Below, one piece after another: positions 47,244-54,933 of a stretch of 64,000 bases of DNA (positions are counted from its first letter, which is position 1; each line of letters begins with the position of its first letter). Origin of the DNA: Methylobacterium sp. Its GTDB lineage: Bacteria > Pseudomonadota > Alphaproteobacteria > Rhizobiales > Beijerinckiaceae. The DNA is taken from contig PNLY01000009.1 of the NCBI GenBank assembly GCA_013823325.1, positions 37,431 through 101,430 on the forward strand, written 5' to 3'. Made by a program: the position numbers and the translations under genes. A model generated the notes under the pieces. That model was not told where the DNA came from and did not search any database. It saw nothing but the letters and a program-made list of their open reading frames with translations.

Positions 47244-48854
47244 TCACTCGCTCGCAACAGGGCCGGACGCATCGTTGCCCGCGACGGTGTAGCGCGCCGG
47301 CACCTCCCAGAACGGCCGCCACTGAGCGTGCATGCCGAACCAGGTGTCCCAATGCTCGGCCTGCTCGGGCGCCTCAGGGACAAGGGTAGTCATCGCCAGC
47401 GCCATCGGCCGGACGGGCGCGCGATAGCCGGCGAGCGGGATCGCCGAGAGCGGCTGCGCCGCGCCGAGCGCCAGCAGGGCCGCTACCTGCTCGCGGCAGC
47501 GCCGGCCCTGGCAGGGGCCCATGCCGGCGCGGGTCAGGCGCTTGACCTGGTCGGGATTGGGCGGCCCCTCGCCGAGCAGCGCCGAAAGCGAGCGGTCGTT
47601 GCGGCGCTCGTTCTGCCAGTCGAGATAGCGCGGCGGGCGGACCTCGAGGATCTCGCGCGCCGTCACCTCCTCGCATTGGCAGACATGGAACTCGGCGCGC
47701 GCCTCGACAACGCTCGCCCGGACCCAGGCGAGGCGATAGGCGGAGATGTCGTAGCCCGGCGCGGGCGGCGCTGCGGCTTGCACACCGGCGATGTCCGCCC
47801 CGAGCGCCGCGACGGCGCGGGCGGCCTCCGCCTCGGCGATGGCGCGGTCGCGCGTCTTGGCCGCCCAGATGCCGGCACAGTCGCCGACCGCGTAGACATG
47901 GGCGAGGCTGGTGCGCTGGCTCGCATCGAGCACAGGCGCGTAGCCGCTGCGCTCGGCCTGGAAGGCGACCTTGCCGCCGGCTGCGTCGATCAGGTCGACG
48001 ACCGGCGTCGCGCCGACCGCCAACACGATGCCATCACAGGCGATGGCGCGCTCTTCGCCGACCGGCCTGCCCTCCTCGTCGAGCGTCGCGATCAGCGCCG
48101 CTTCGACGCCGTCGCGGCCGGTCGCTTCGCGCACGACATGGCTTGCCAGGATTTCGGTGCCGCCAACGCTGAGCTTCGCCAGCAAGTCCGCATCGCCGAT
48201 CGGCTCGGCCGCCTGCTCGACGATGGCGGCGATGGTGACGCCCGCCTCACGCAAGGCGAGCGCGGTGGTCAGCGCTTCCGTGGTCGAACCGAGGATCACG
48301 ACCTTGCGCGGGCCGAAAGCGTCATAGCGCGTCGCAAGATTGAGCGCGGCGGTGGCGCCGATCACGCCGGGCTTTTCCCAGCCGGGAAAGCCGAGGCCCA
48401 TGTCGCGGCGGCCGCAAGCGAGGATGACGTGCTGCGCCTGGACGAGGATGCTGCTGTCCTCATTGGCGAGGCCGGCGACGAGGCCCGGCATCCAGCCGAG
48501 CGCCGGGCCGTTGGCGTAGAGCCCCCAGCAGGCCGTGCCGAGGCGAAGATCGACGCCGGCCTCGAACGCCTCGGCAATCCGTGGCTCGGAGGCGACAACG
48601 GCCTCCATCATGGCGTTGCGATTGCGGGCGCTGGCGGCCATGCCCCGGCCGAAATGCAAGGGGACGTCGTCGCCCATCGTCTTGAACGGGACCGGGTTCT
48701 CATCGACCAGCAAGACGCGAAAGCCCCGCGCCGCCGCCCCGATCGCAGCGGCGAGGCCGGCGGGGCCGGCGCCGATGACGAGGACATCGACGCTTTCCGC
48801 GATGGCGAGCGGTTTGCCGGTGACGGATTTGGGATCGGAGGCCGGAACGGTCAT
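47244..48854 (-). CDS. FAD/[2Fe-2S] oxidoreductase, HcnB/OoxA-like alpha subunit
   Basis: A 536-residue flavoprotein. FAD motif VDVLVIGAGPAGLAAAIGAA and a second dinucleotide motif RKVVILGSTTEALTTALAL are present, with HVYAVGDCAGIW near residue 345. The C-terminal BFD-like cluster-binding region has CQCEEVTAREILEV and MGPCQGRRCREQV, four cysteines for a [2Fe-2S] centre. Start ATG 48854 was chosen over 48905. It pairs with the next gene as the alpha subunit of an amino-acid, opine or D-hydroxyproline dehydrogenase feeding electrons to the respiratory chain. Confidence 0.9.
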   Translation of the reverse strand: MTVPASDPKSVTGKPLAIAESVDVLVIGAGPAGLAAAIGAAARGFRVLLVDENPVPFKTMGDDVPLHFGRGMAASARNRNAMMEAVVASEPRIAEAFEAGVDLRLGTACWGLYANGPALGWMPGLVAGLANEDSSILVQAQHVILACGRRDMGLGFPGWEKPGVIGATAALNLATRYDAFGPRKVVILGSTTEALTTALALREAGVTIAAIVEQAAEPIGDADLLAKLSVGGTEILASHVVREATGRDGVEAALIATLDEEGRPVGEERAIACDGIVLAVGATPVVDLIDAAGGKVAFQAERSGYAPVLDASQRTSLAHVYAVGDCAGIWAAKTRDRAIAEAEAARAVAALGADIAGVQAAAPPAPGYDISAYRLAWVRASVVEARAEFHVCQCEEVTAREILEVRPPRYLDWQNERRNDRSLSALLGEGPPNPDQVKRLTRAGMGPCQGRRCREQVAALLALGAAQPLSAIPLAGYRAPVRPMALAMTTLVPEAPEQAEHWDTWFGMHAQWRPFWEVPARYTVAGNDASGPVASE

Positions 48855-48956
48855 GGGCTGCGCTCTCGAAGGGCTGCGTTCAGTCTCGGCATCGGCAGGC
48901 GGCACGCAGGCCGGTTTGCGACATCGTCTCGCCCGGATGCGACATCGCTTCCGCGC

Positions 48957-49715
48957 TCAGAGCACCTGTTCGAGGAAGGCGCGGGTGCGTGTCTCGCGCG
49001 GCGCGCCGAAGAACTCGGCCGGGGCTGCATGCTCGACGATGACGCCGCCATCGGTGAAGTAGACGTGGTCGGCGACCTCGCGGGCGAAGCCCATCTCATG
49101 GGTTACGAGGATGCAGGTCATGCCCTCCGCCGCGAGGTCGCGGATGGTCACGAGGACCTCCTTCTTGGTCTCGGGGTCGAGCGCGGCGGTGACCTCGTCG
49201 AACAGCATCACCTTCGGGTTCATCGCCAGCGAGCGGGCGATGGCGACGCGCTGCTGCTGGCCCCCGGAGAGCTCGCCCGGATAGGCGTCGTGCTTGTGCG
49301 AGAGGCCGACCTTGGCGAGCAGGCGCCTGGCCCGCTCTCCGACCTCGGCAGGGTCCTGCTTGAGCACATGGATCGGCGCCATCATCACGTTCTGAAGCGC
49401 CGTCTTGTGCGGGAAGAGATTGTATTGCTGGAAGACGATGCCGACGTCGCGGCGCAGCGCCAGCTTGTCCAGCGCGGGATCGTTGACCTGCCGGCCGGCG
49501 ACGGTGATCGAGCCCTTGCTGATCGGCACCAGCGCGTTGATGCAGCGCAGCAGCGTCGACTTGCCGGAGCCGGACGGACCGATGATGCAGACGGTCTCGC
49601 CGCGGCGGATGGTGAGGCCGACATCCTTGAGCACGACGAAGGCGCCGAACGCCTTCTCGACGCCCTCGATGACGACGACCGGCTCGCCGAGTTCATGCCT
49701 GGCAGCCATGGTCAT
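48957..49715 (-). CDS. Polar amino-acid-type ABC transporter ATPase
   Basis: A 252-residue GlnQ/OccP-like ATPase. Walker A is GPSGSGKSTLLRCINAL, the signature is ELSGGQQQRVAIARSLA, and Walker B is VMLFDEVTAALDPE. Its ATG overlaps the upstream permease stop (ATGA). It provides energy for the importer made with the two permeases and the binding protein upstream. A gap of 102 bp separates it from the dehydrogenase subunits. Confidence 0.95.
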   Translation of the reverse strand: MTMAARHELGEPVVVIEGVEKAFGAFVVLKDVGLTIRRGETVCIIGPSGSGKSTLLRCINALVPISKGSITVAGRQVNDPALDKLALRRDVGIVFQQYNLFPHKTALQNVMMAPIHVLKQDPAEVGERARRLLAKVGLSHKHDAYPGELSGGQQQRVAIARSLAMNPKVMLFDEVTAALDPETKKEVLVTIRDLAAEGMTCILVTHEMGFAREVADHVYFTDGGVIVEHAAPAEFFGAPRETRTRAFLEQVL

Positions 49716-50563
49716 CCCTTCACGTTGAAGCGGCGTTCGAGCGCCATGGTCAGGCGCGCGATCGGGTAGCAATAGGCGAAGAACATCAGCAGCAGCAGCA
49801 GATACATCGGCAGCATCAGCTCCGGCCGGCTCTCGGCGACGAGGGCGGCGCGCGTGATGGTCAGCCCGTCCTGGATGCCGACGACCGAGATCAGCGTCGT
49901 CGCCATGGTCAGGATGGCGTAGAGGTTCATCCAGGGCGGCAGCATGCGTTTGATGGCCTGCGGCAGGATGATCATCCACATCGTCTGGCGGCGGGTGAAG
50001 GCGAGCGCCTCGGCCGATTCCCACTGGCCCGTGGGAATCGAACGGATGCCGCCGCGCACGATCTCCGAGACATTGGCCGCGACCGGCAGCGCCAGGCCGA
50101 TGATCGCCTTGACCCAGGCCGGGAAGGCGATGGTGACCGGCCCGAGCCTGATCTCGAAGGGCAAGAGGAACATCGCGTAGAACAGCAGCACGAGCCAGGG
50201 CGCGTTGCGGAAGAACTGCGTCGCCGCCCATGACGGCTGGCGCATGATGGCCGAGGGCGAGACCTGGCCGATACCGAACAGCACGCCGACCGCGGTGCCC
50301 AGGGCCATGGAGAGGACGCTGATCAAGAGGTTGAACAGGAATCCCTGGAAAATCAGCGGCGCCCAGCGCAGCAGGATGGTGACGGCGCCGTCGCGGGCGG
50401 CGGGGCCGGTCGCCTGCGCCATAGCGAGGGAGGCGGCGAAGAGGATGGCGACACCAGCTATGAGCCCGGCGCTGAGCATCATCGGCGCAGCGAGCCCGCT
50501 CGGCGCGATCGGCGCCGCGCGGAAGGGTTTCAGGACGGGGAGATCGGTCGTGGCGGTCTTCAT
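49712..50563 (-). CDS. Amino-acid-type ABC permease (HisM/OccM-like)
   Basis: A 283-residue permease. After about 70 extra N-terminal residues with one hydrophobic segment (ASLIA-type, about 27-50) come the usual segments and the EAA loop ESAEALAFTRRQTMWMIILPQ. NPFRNAPWL-type wording (FFRNAPWLVLLFYAMF) is typical of the family. It overlaps the first permease by 4 bp and the ATPase by 3 bp. Confidence 0.93.
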   Translation of the reverse strand: MKTATTDLPVLKPFRAAPIAPSGLAAPMMLSAGLIAGVAILFAASLAMAQATGPAARDGAVTILLRWAPLIFQGFLFNLLISVLSMALGTAVGVLFGIGQVSPSAIMRQPSWAATQFFRNAPWLVLLFYAMFLLPFEIRLGPVTIAFPAWVKAIIGLALPVAANVSEIVRGGIRSIPTGQWESAEALAFTRRQTMWMIILPQAIKRMLPPWMNLYAILTMATTLISVVGIQDGLTITRAALVAESRPELMLPMYLLLLLMFFAYCYPIARLTMALERRFNVKG

Positions 50564-51309
50564 GGCATGTATCCAGGAATGCGCATGGCCCGCTCCCAGC
50601 GATGCATCACCCAGACCAAGACCGCCACGAGCAGCACATAGACGACGAGCAGCACGTTCATCATCTCGCGGACATTGAAGACCTCGGACCAGATCTGCGA
50701 TGCCGCATAAAGCAGTTCGGGCACGCCGATGGCGTAAGCGAGCGTCGTGGTCTTCACGAGGTTGACGAGGTTGTTGTTGAGCGCAGGCAGGCAGATGCGG
50801 AAGGCGAGCGGCAGCACGATCTGGCGCCAGAGCTGGAAGCGGGTGTAGCCGAGCGATTCAGCCGCCTCGACCATCGTCTCCGGCACCGCCTCGATGCCGG
50901 CGCGGAAGATCTCGACATTGAAGGCGCCGGCGAAGAGCGAGAAGGCGATGATGGCCCAGCCGGTGCCGCTGACTAGCGGCGACTGTCCGCCGAAGCCGTC
51001 GGAGACGGTCGGCAGCATTCCGCCGACGGCAAAGTAGAAGAAGGAAAGCTGCACCAAAGGCGGCGTGTTGCGGAAGAACTGGACGTAAGCCCGCACCACG
51101 AGCCGGCCGAGCCGCGAATTGCTGCCGGCGATCCAGACGCCAAGCAGCCCGATCGCGAGCGAGGCAAAGATCGAGACGACGCAGATATAAGTCGTCGTCC
51201 ACAGCCCGGTCAGGAAGCGCGAGCGGTCGAAGGCGTCGTAGAAGATCGAGAAGTTGAGGCCGTGGACCTCGTTCAGGCGCTCGAAGAAAGCGGCGATCAT
51301 GTCCGACAT
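50560..51309 (-). CDS. Amino-acid-type ABC permease (HisQ/OccQ-like)
   Basis: A 249-residue permease with five to six membrane segments, the family RNTPPLVQLSFFYFA, and the EAA loop EAAESLGYTRFQLWRQIVLP. It forms the channel with the second permease. It is separated from the binding-protein gene by a 109-bp spacer full of inverted repeats. Confidence 0.94.
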   Translation of the reverse strand: MSDMIAAFFERLNEVHGLNFSIFYDAFDRSRFLTGLWTTTYICVVSIFASLAIGLLGVWIAGSNSRLGRLVVRAYVQFFRNTPPLVQLSFFYFAVGGMLPTVSDGFGGQSPLVSGTGWAIIAFSLFAGAFNVEIFRAGIEAVPETMVEAAESLGYTRFQLWRQIVLPLAFRICLPALNNNLVNLVKTTTLAYAIGVPELLYAASQIWSEVFNVREMMNVLLVVYVLLVAVLVWVMHRWERAMRIPGYMP

Positions 51310-51330
51310 CTCGGGATGACTTGGTGCGTC

Positions 51331-51406
51331 ATGGTCGGGCCGGGCCCGACCATCTCGAAAACCAGAACCTTCTGGTCATGAGATTCTCGGAGCAAGCCCG
51401 AGAATG
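51331..51406. repeat. Tandem hairpins between binding-protein and permease genes
   Basis: Three inverted repeats in a row: ATGGTCGGGCC-N1-GGCCCGACCAT at 51331-51353, ACCAGAA-CC-TTCTGGT at 51361-51376, and ATTCTCGG / CCCGAGAAT at about 51383-51405. They sit downstream of the binding-protein stop and before the permeases on the same transcript. They would protect the upstream mRNA and lower permease synthesis. Confidence 0.75.
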
Positions 51407-51418
51407 ACGCGCCCTCGC

Positions 51419-52240
51419 CTACGAGCCGCCCTTCAGCTTCTTGTTGGTCTCGATCAAATAGGGGCTCTGCTTGATACCCCATTTGGTCTCGAGCGCGAGC
51501 AGCTTGCCGCTCTTGTGCCAGTCGACCGACATCTCCTTGACCAGCTTGCCGAAGGGGCCGTCGAGATCCTCGAGCCGCACGCCGATGGCCCAGAGCTGCG
51601 GGTCTTCCGAGACCAGCGGCATCTCGTAATTCGCCCATTTCGGGTCGCCGCCCGACAGGGTCGAGACGATCAGCGTGTCGTCGAACAGGAAGGCGACGCA
51701 GTTATTGCCCTGCAGCGCGTTGAGGGCGTCGGGCACCGAGGGGAACACCACCATCTCCGGCGAATACATCTGCGAGACGCGGCGGTTGTAATAGGCGCCC
51801 TGCACAGCGCAGACCTTGCGGCCCTTGAGGTCTTCCCATTTCTTCAAGCCGGCGCTCTTGGGCGCGAGCACATTGGTGGCGCCGGCATAATAGTTCGGCT
51901 CGATCATGCCGATCTGTTTGCGGCGCTCGGCCGTATCGCCGAGCGTCGCCAGGATCATGTCGATGCGGCCTTGGCGCAGGAACTCGATGCGGTTGGCGGC
52001 GATCACCGGCACCATGTCGAGCTTGACGCCGATCTTGCTCGCGACCTCCTGGGCGAGATCGATCTCGAGGCCGACGATCTTGCCCGACGGATCGAGGAAG
52101 CCCCAGGGCTTGTAGTCGTTCTTGACGCCAACGGTGAGAACGCCCTTTTCCTTGATCTTGGCGAGCGTGTCCTGCGCGAAGGCCGGCACGGCGGCGAGCG
52201 TGGCGGCGAGTGCGAACGCCAGGGCGGTCAGTCGTTTCAT
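51419..52240 (-). CDS. Amino-acid-type ABC substrate-binding protein
   Basis: A 273-residue periplasmic protein. The signal peptide MKRLTALAFALAATLAAVPA ends at FAQ. The mature part follows the family-3 pattern: GVLTVGVKNDYKPWGFLD, then GLEIDLAQEVASKIGVKLDM. ATG 52240 has an AAGGGGA site. It heads the operon binding protein-permease-permease-ATPase-dehydrogenase alpha-beta. Ligands of close types include opines, glutamine and other polar amino acids; this one is unknown. Confidence 0.95.
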   Translation of the reverse strand: MKRLTALAFALAATLAAVPAFAQDTLAKIKEKGVLTVGVKNDYKPWGFLDPSGKIVGLEIDLAQEVASKIGVKLDMVPVIAANRIEFLRQGRIDMILATLGDTAERRKQIGMIEPNYYAGATNVLAPKSAGLKKWEDLKGRKVCAVQGAYYNRRVSQMYSPEMVVFPSVPDALNALQGNNCVAFLFDDTLIVSTLSGGDPKWANYEMPLVSEDPQLWAIGVRLEDLDGPFGKLVKEMSVDWHKSGKLLALETKWGIKQSPYLIETNKKLKGGS

Positions 52241-52291
52241 CGGTCGCGATCCCCTTGTCTTATTATGAAGCCCTAGCTTCCGGTGGATCGG

Positions 52292-52313
52292 CGCACAGAT
52301 TTGATCCTGTGCG
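52292..52313. promoter_or_regulatory. Inverted repeat between binding-protein gene and regulator
   Basis: CGCACAG-N8-CTGTGCG, 52 bp upstream of the binding-protein start and 16 bp downstream of the regulator stop. It may be the operator of the transport operon or the terminator of the regulator gene; the lack of a T-run favours the former slightly. Confidence 0.5.
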
Positions 52314-52328
52314 ACGCTTTCTTGACTC

Positions 52329-53330
52329 TCAGCGCCGAGCCGGGCGGACCTCCTGCACGCGCTCGGCCCGCGGCGGGTGGCCGAAGCGCTCGCGATAGCT
52401 GCGCGAGAAATGGCTGGCGCTGGCAAAACCGCAGGCGAGCGCCGTCTCCAGGATCGAGAGGCTGGTCTGGCGGAGCAGGTCGCGGGCGCGGTCGAGCCGC
52501 AAGCCGAGATAATGCTCGCCGAGCGAACGGCCGAGATGCTGGCGGAACAGGCGTTCGAGCTGGCGCAGCGAGACATTGGCGAGGCGGGCCAGGTCCTCCC
52601 GCGGTTCGGGGTTCTCGATGGTCTGCTCCATGCGGGCGATGACGCGCAGCAGGGGTGCATGGGCGATGCCGAGCCGCTCGCGCAGCGGCATGCGCTGCGG
52701 CCCCGCCCCTTCCCGGACATGGGTCTGCAGGAACCATTCGCTGACGGCGAGCGCGAGCTCGCTGCCATGCTCGCGCGCGATCACCCCGTGCAGCATGTCG
52801 AGCGGCGCCGTGCCGCCGCTGCAGGTCAGCCGGTCGCGGTCGATCTCGTAGAGCGAGCGGCGTAGGTCGAGCTCGGGATATTCCTCGAGGAAAGCCGGCG
52901 CGTGCTCCCAATGGATGGTGAAGCGATAACCGGAGAGGAGGTTGGCCCGCGCCAGCAGATAGGACCCACCCGAGACGCCGCCGATCTTGACCCCGCGCCG
53001 CGCGAGCTGGCGCAGCCAGGCGAAGGTCGGCTGGTGATGGAACAGCGCCGGATTGCCGCCGGCGCAGACGAAGAGATAGTCGAGCCTGAGCTCGGTGCCG
53101 ACGCTGGCATCGGCGGCGATGGCGACACCGTTCGAGGCGGGCGCCGCCGCGCCGTCGATCGAGACATGGCTCCAGCGATAGAGCGCCCGGCCGGAGAGCC
53201 GGTTGGCGGCGCGTAAGGGTTCGATCGCCGAAGCGTAAGGCAGCAGCGCGAAATCGGGGATCAGCAGGAAGCCGACATGGGTCGGCGCGCTGTCGTCGCT
53301 TTCAGGCAATCTGATGTCGCTATCGAGCAT
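52329..53330 (-). CDS. GlxA-family AraC regulator (DJ-1/PfpI domain), GbdR-like
   Basis: A 333-residue regulator. Residues about 17-190 form a DJ-1/GATase1-like sensor (VGFLLIPDFALLPYASAIEP, VSGGSYLLARANLLSGY); the nucleophile Cys is replaced by Ser-Gly-Gly wording, so it senses rather than catalyses. The C-terminal AraC domain has two helix-turn-helices (LARLANVSLRQLERLFRQHL, ALACGFASASHFSRSYRERF). Relatives GbdR, SouR and CdhR control betaine, sarcosine and carnitine catabolism. It lies between the amino-acid transporter operon and divergent soxBDAG, so it may control both. Confidence 0.93.
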   Translation of the reverse strand: MLDSDIRLPESDDSAPTHVGFLLIPDFALLPYASAIEPLRAANRLSGRALYRWSHVSIDGAAAPASNGVAIAADASVGTELRLDYLFVCAGGNPALFHHQPTFAWLRQLARRGVKIGGVSGGSYLLARANLLSGYRFTIHWEHAPAFLEEYPELDLRRSLYEIDRDRLTCSGGTAPLDMLHGVIAREHGSELALAVSEWFLQTHVREGAGPQRMPLRERLGIAHAPLLRVIARMEQTIENPEPREDLARLANVSLRQLERLFRQHLGRSLGEHYLGLRLDRARDLLRQTSLSILETALACGFASASHFSRSYRERFGHPPRAERVQEVRPARR

Positions 53331-53385
53331 GTCGGCGAGCCTATGTCGGTCAATCTCGCGATGACAAGACCGCCCGGACCCATCG

Positions 53386-54636
53386 ATGCGTTATTCCATC
53401 TTCTCGCTGCTGTCGCAGGCCCTACAGGGCCACAAGGGCTGGACCCCGGCCTGGCGCGATCCCGCGCCGAAGCCCGAATATGATGTCATCATCATCGGCG
53501 GCGGCGGCCATGGCCTGGCGACGGCGCATTACCTCGCCAGCCGGCACGGCATCAGCAATGTCGCGGTGCTGGAGAAGGGCTATCTCGGCTCCGGCAATGT
53601 CGGCCGCAACACCACGATCATCCGCTCGAACTATCTGCTGCCGGGCAACACCCCGTTCTACGAGCTCTCGATGAAGCTCTGGGAGGGGCTGGAGCAGGAT
53701 CTGAACTACAACGCCATGGTCAGCCAGCGCGGCGTCCTGAACCTCTACCATTCCGACGCCCAGCGCGACGCCTTCGCCCGGCGCGGCAATGCGATGCGGC
53801 TCGCCGGAGTCGATGCCGAATTGCTGGGCACCGATCAGGTCCGGGCGATGCTGCCCTATCTCGATTTCGACAATGCCCGCTTCCCGATCCACGGCGGGCT
53901 GCTGCAGCGCCGCGGCGGCTCGGCCCGGCACGACGCCGTCGCCTGGGGCTTCGCCCGCGCCGCAGACAGCCGCGGCGTCGACATGATCCAGAACTGCGAG
54001 GTCACCGGCATAACCATGGCGGGCGGGCGCGCCGTCGGCGTCGAGACCTCGCGCGGGCCGATCCGGGCGAAGAAGATCGCCATGGCGGTCGCCGGCAATT
54101 CCTCACGCGTCGCGGCGATGGCCGGGATGCGGCTGCCGATCGAGACCCATGTCCTGCAGGCCTTCGTCTCGGAAGGGTTGAAGCCGCTGATCGACGGCGT
54201 CGTCACCTTCGGCGCCGGACATTTCTACATCAGCCAATCCGACAAGGGCGGCCTCGTCTTCGGCGGTGACATCGACGGCTATAATTCCTACGCCCAGCGC
54301 GGCAACCTGCCGGTGATCGAGGATGTGATGGAATCTGCGATGGCGCTCTGGCCGGGCCTTGGCCGGGTGCGGATGCTGCGCCATTGGGGCGGTGTCATGG
54401 ACATGTCGATGGACGGCTCGCCGATCATCGACACGACGCCGGTCGAAGGGTTCTATCTCAATGCCGGCTGGTGCTATGGCGGCTTCAAGGCGACGCCGGC
54501 CTCGGGCTTCTGCTTCGCCCATCTGATCGCGACGGGCCAGCCGCACAAGGTCGCCACCGCCTATCGGCTCGATCGCTTCGCCACCGGGCGCGTGATCGAC
54601 GAAAAGGGCGCCGGCGCCCAGCCGAACCTGCACTGA
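53386..54636 (+). CDS. soxB: Sarcosine oxidase beta subunit
   Basis: A 416-residue subunit of heterotetrameric sarcosine oxidase. FAD motif YDVIIIGGGGHGLATAHYLA is near residue 32. The covalent-FMN histidine is His182 in RRGGSARHDAVAWG. The conserved MDMSMDGSPIIDTTPVEG and CYGGFKATP are near the C-terminus. It demethylates sarcosine to glycine with transfer of the C1 unit to tetrahydrofolate. Only 55 bp separate it from the divergent regulator. Confidence 0.97.
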   Translation: MRYSIFSLLSQALQGHKGWTPAWRDPAPKPEYDVIIIGGGGHGLATAHYLASRHGISNVAVLEKGYLGSGNVGRNTTIIRSNYLLPGNTPFYELSMKLWEGLEQDLNYNAMVSQRGVLNLYHSDAQRDAFARRGNAMRLAGVDAELLGTDQVRAMLPYLDFDNARFPIHGGLLQRRGGSARHDAVAWGFARAADSRGVDMIQNCEVTGITMAGGRAVGVETSRGPIRAKKIAMAVAGNSSRVAAMAGMRLPIETHVLQAFVSEGLKPLIDGVVTFGAGHFYISQSDKGGLVFGGDIDGYNSYAQRGNLPVIEDVMESAMALWPGLGRVRMLRHWGGVMDMSMDGSPIIDTTPVEGFYLNAGWCYGGFKATPASGFCFAHLIATGQPHKVATAYRLDRFATGRVIDEKGAGAQPNLH

Positions 54637-54657
54637 CCGCGCGCTGCCGAGGATCCC

Positions 54658-54933
54658 ATGCGCATCACCTGTCCCCATTGCGGCGCGCGCGACGCCCAGG
54701 AATTCAGCTATCTCGGCGCTGCCGATCTGCAGCGCCCCGAGGGCATGGCGGCGAGCGAGGCCGCGATGGCCGATTATGTCTATCAGCGCGACAACCCGGC
54801 CGGCGTCCATCGCGAGCTCTGGTATCACGGCGCCGGCTGCCATGCCTGGCTGGTGGTGACCCGCGACACCCGCTCCCACGCGATCACGGCGGTCGAGGTC
54901 GCGAAGGCGCGCAAGGCGGGAGCGGCGGCATGA
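54658..54933 (+). CDS. soxD: Sarcosine oxidase delta subunit
   Basis: A 91-residue zinc protein. Ligands are visible in ITCPHCGARDAQEFSYLG (CxxC with His) and later in HRELWYHGAGCHAWLVVTRD, the standard delta-subunit pattern. It stabilises the alpha-beta interface. It starts 21 bp after soxB and overlaps soxA by 4 bp. Confidence 0.96.
   Translation: MRITCPHCGARDAQEFSYLGAADLQRPEGMAASEAAMADYVYQRDNPAGVHRELWYHGAGCHAWLVVTRDTRSHAITAVEVAKARKAGAAA

Noticed and set aside
46072-48854. Hydrogen cyanide synthase (hcnBC)
   Set aside because: The subunits resemble HcnB/HcnC, but the hcnA subunit is absent and an amino-acid importer is in the operon, which fits opine or imino-acid dehydrogenases better.
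47328-49769. An 813-codon plus-strand frame opposite the dehydrogenase and ATPase genes
   Set aside because: It spans three real minus-strand genes and has no domain; it is composition-driven.
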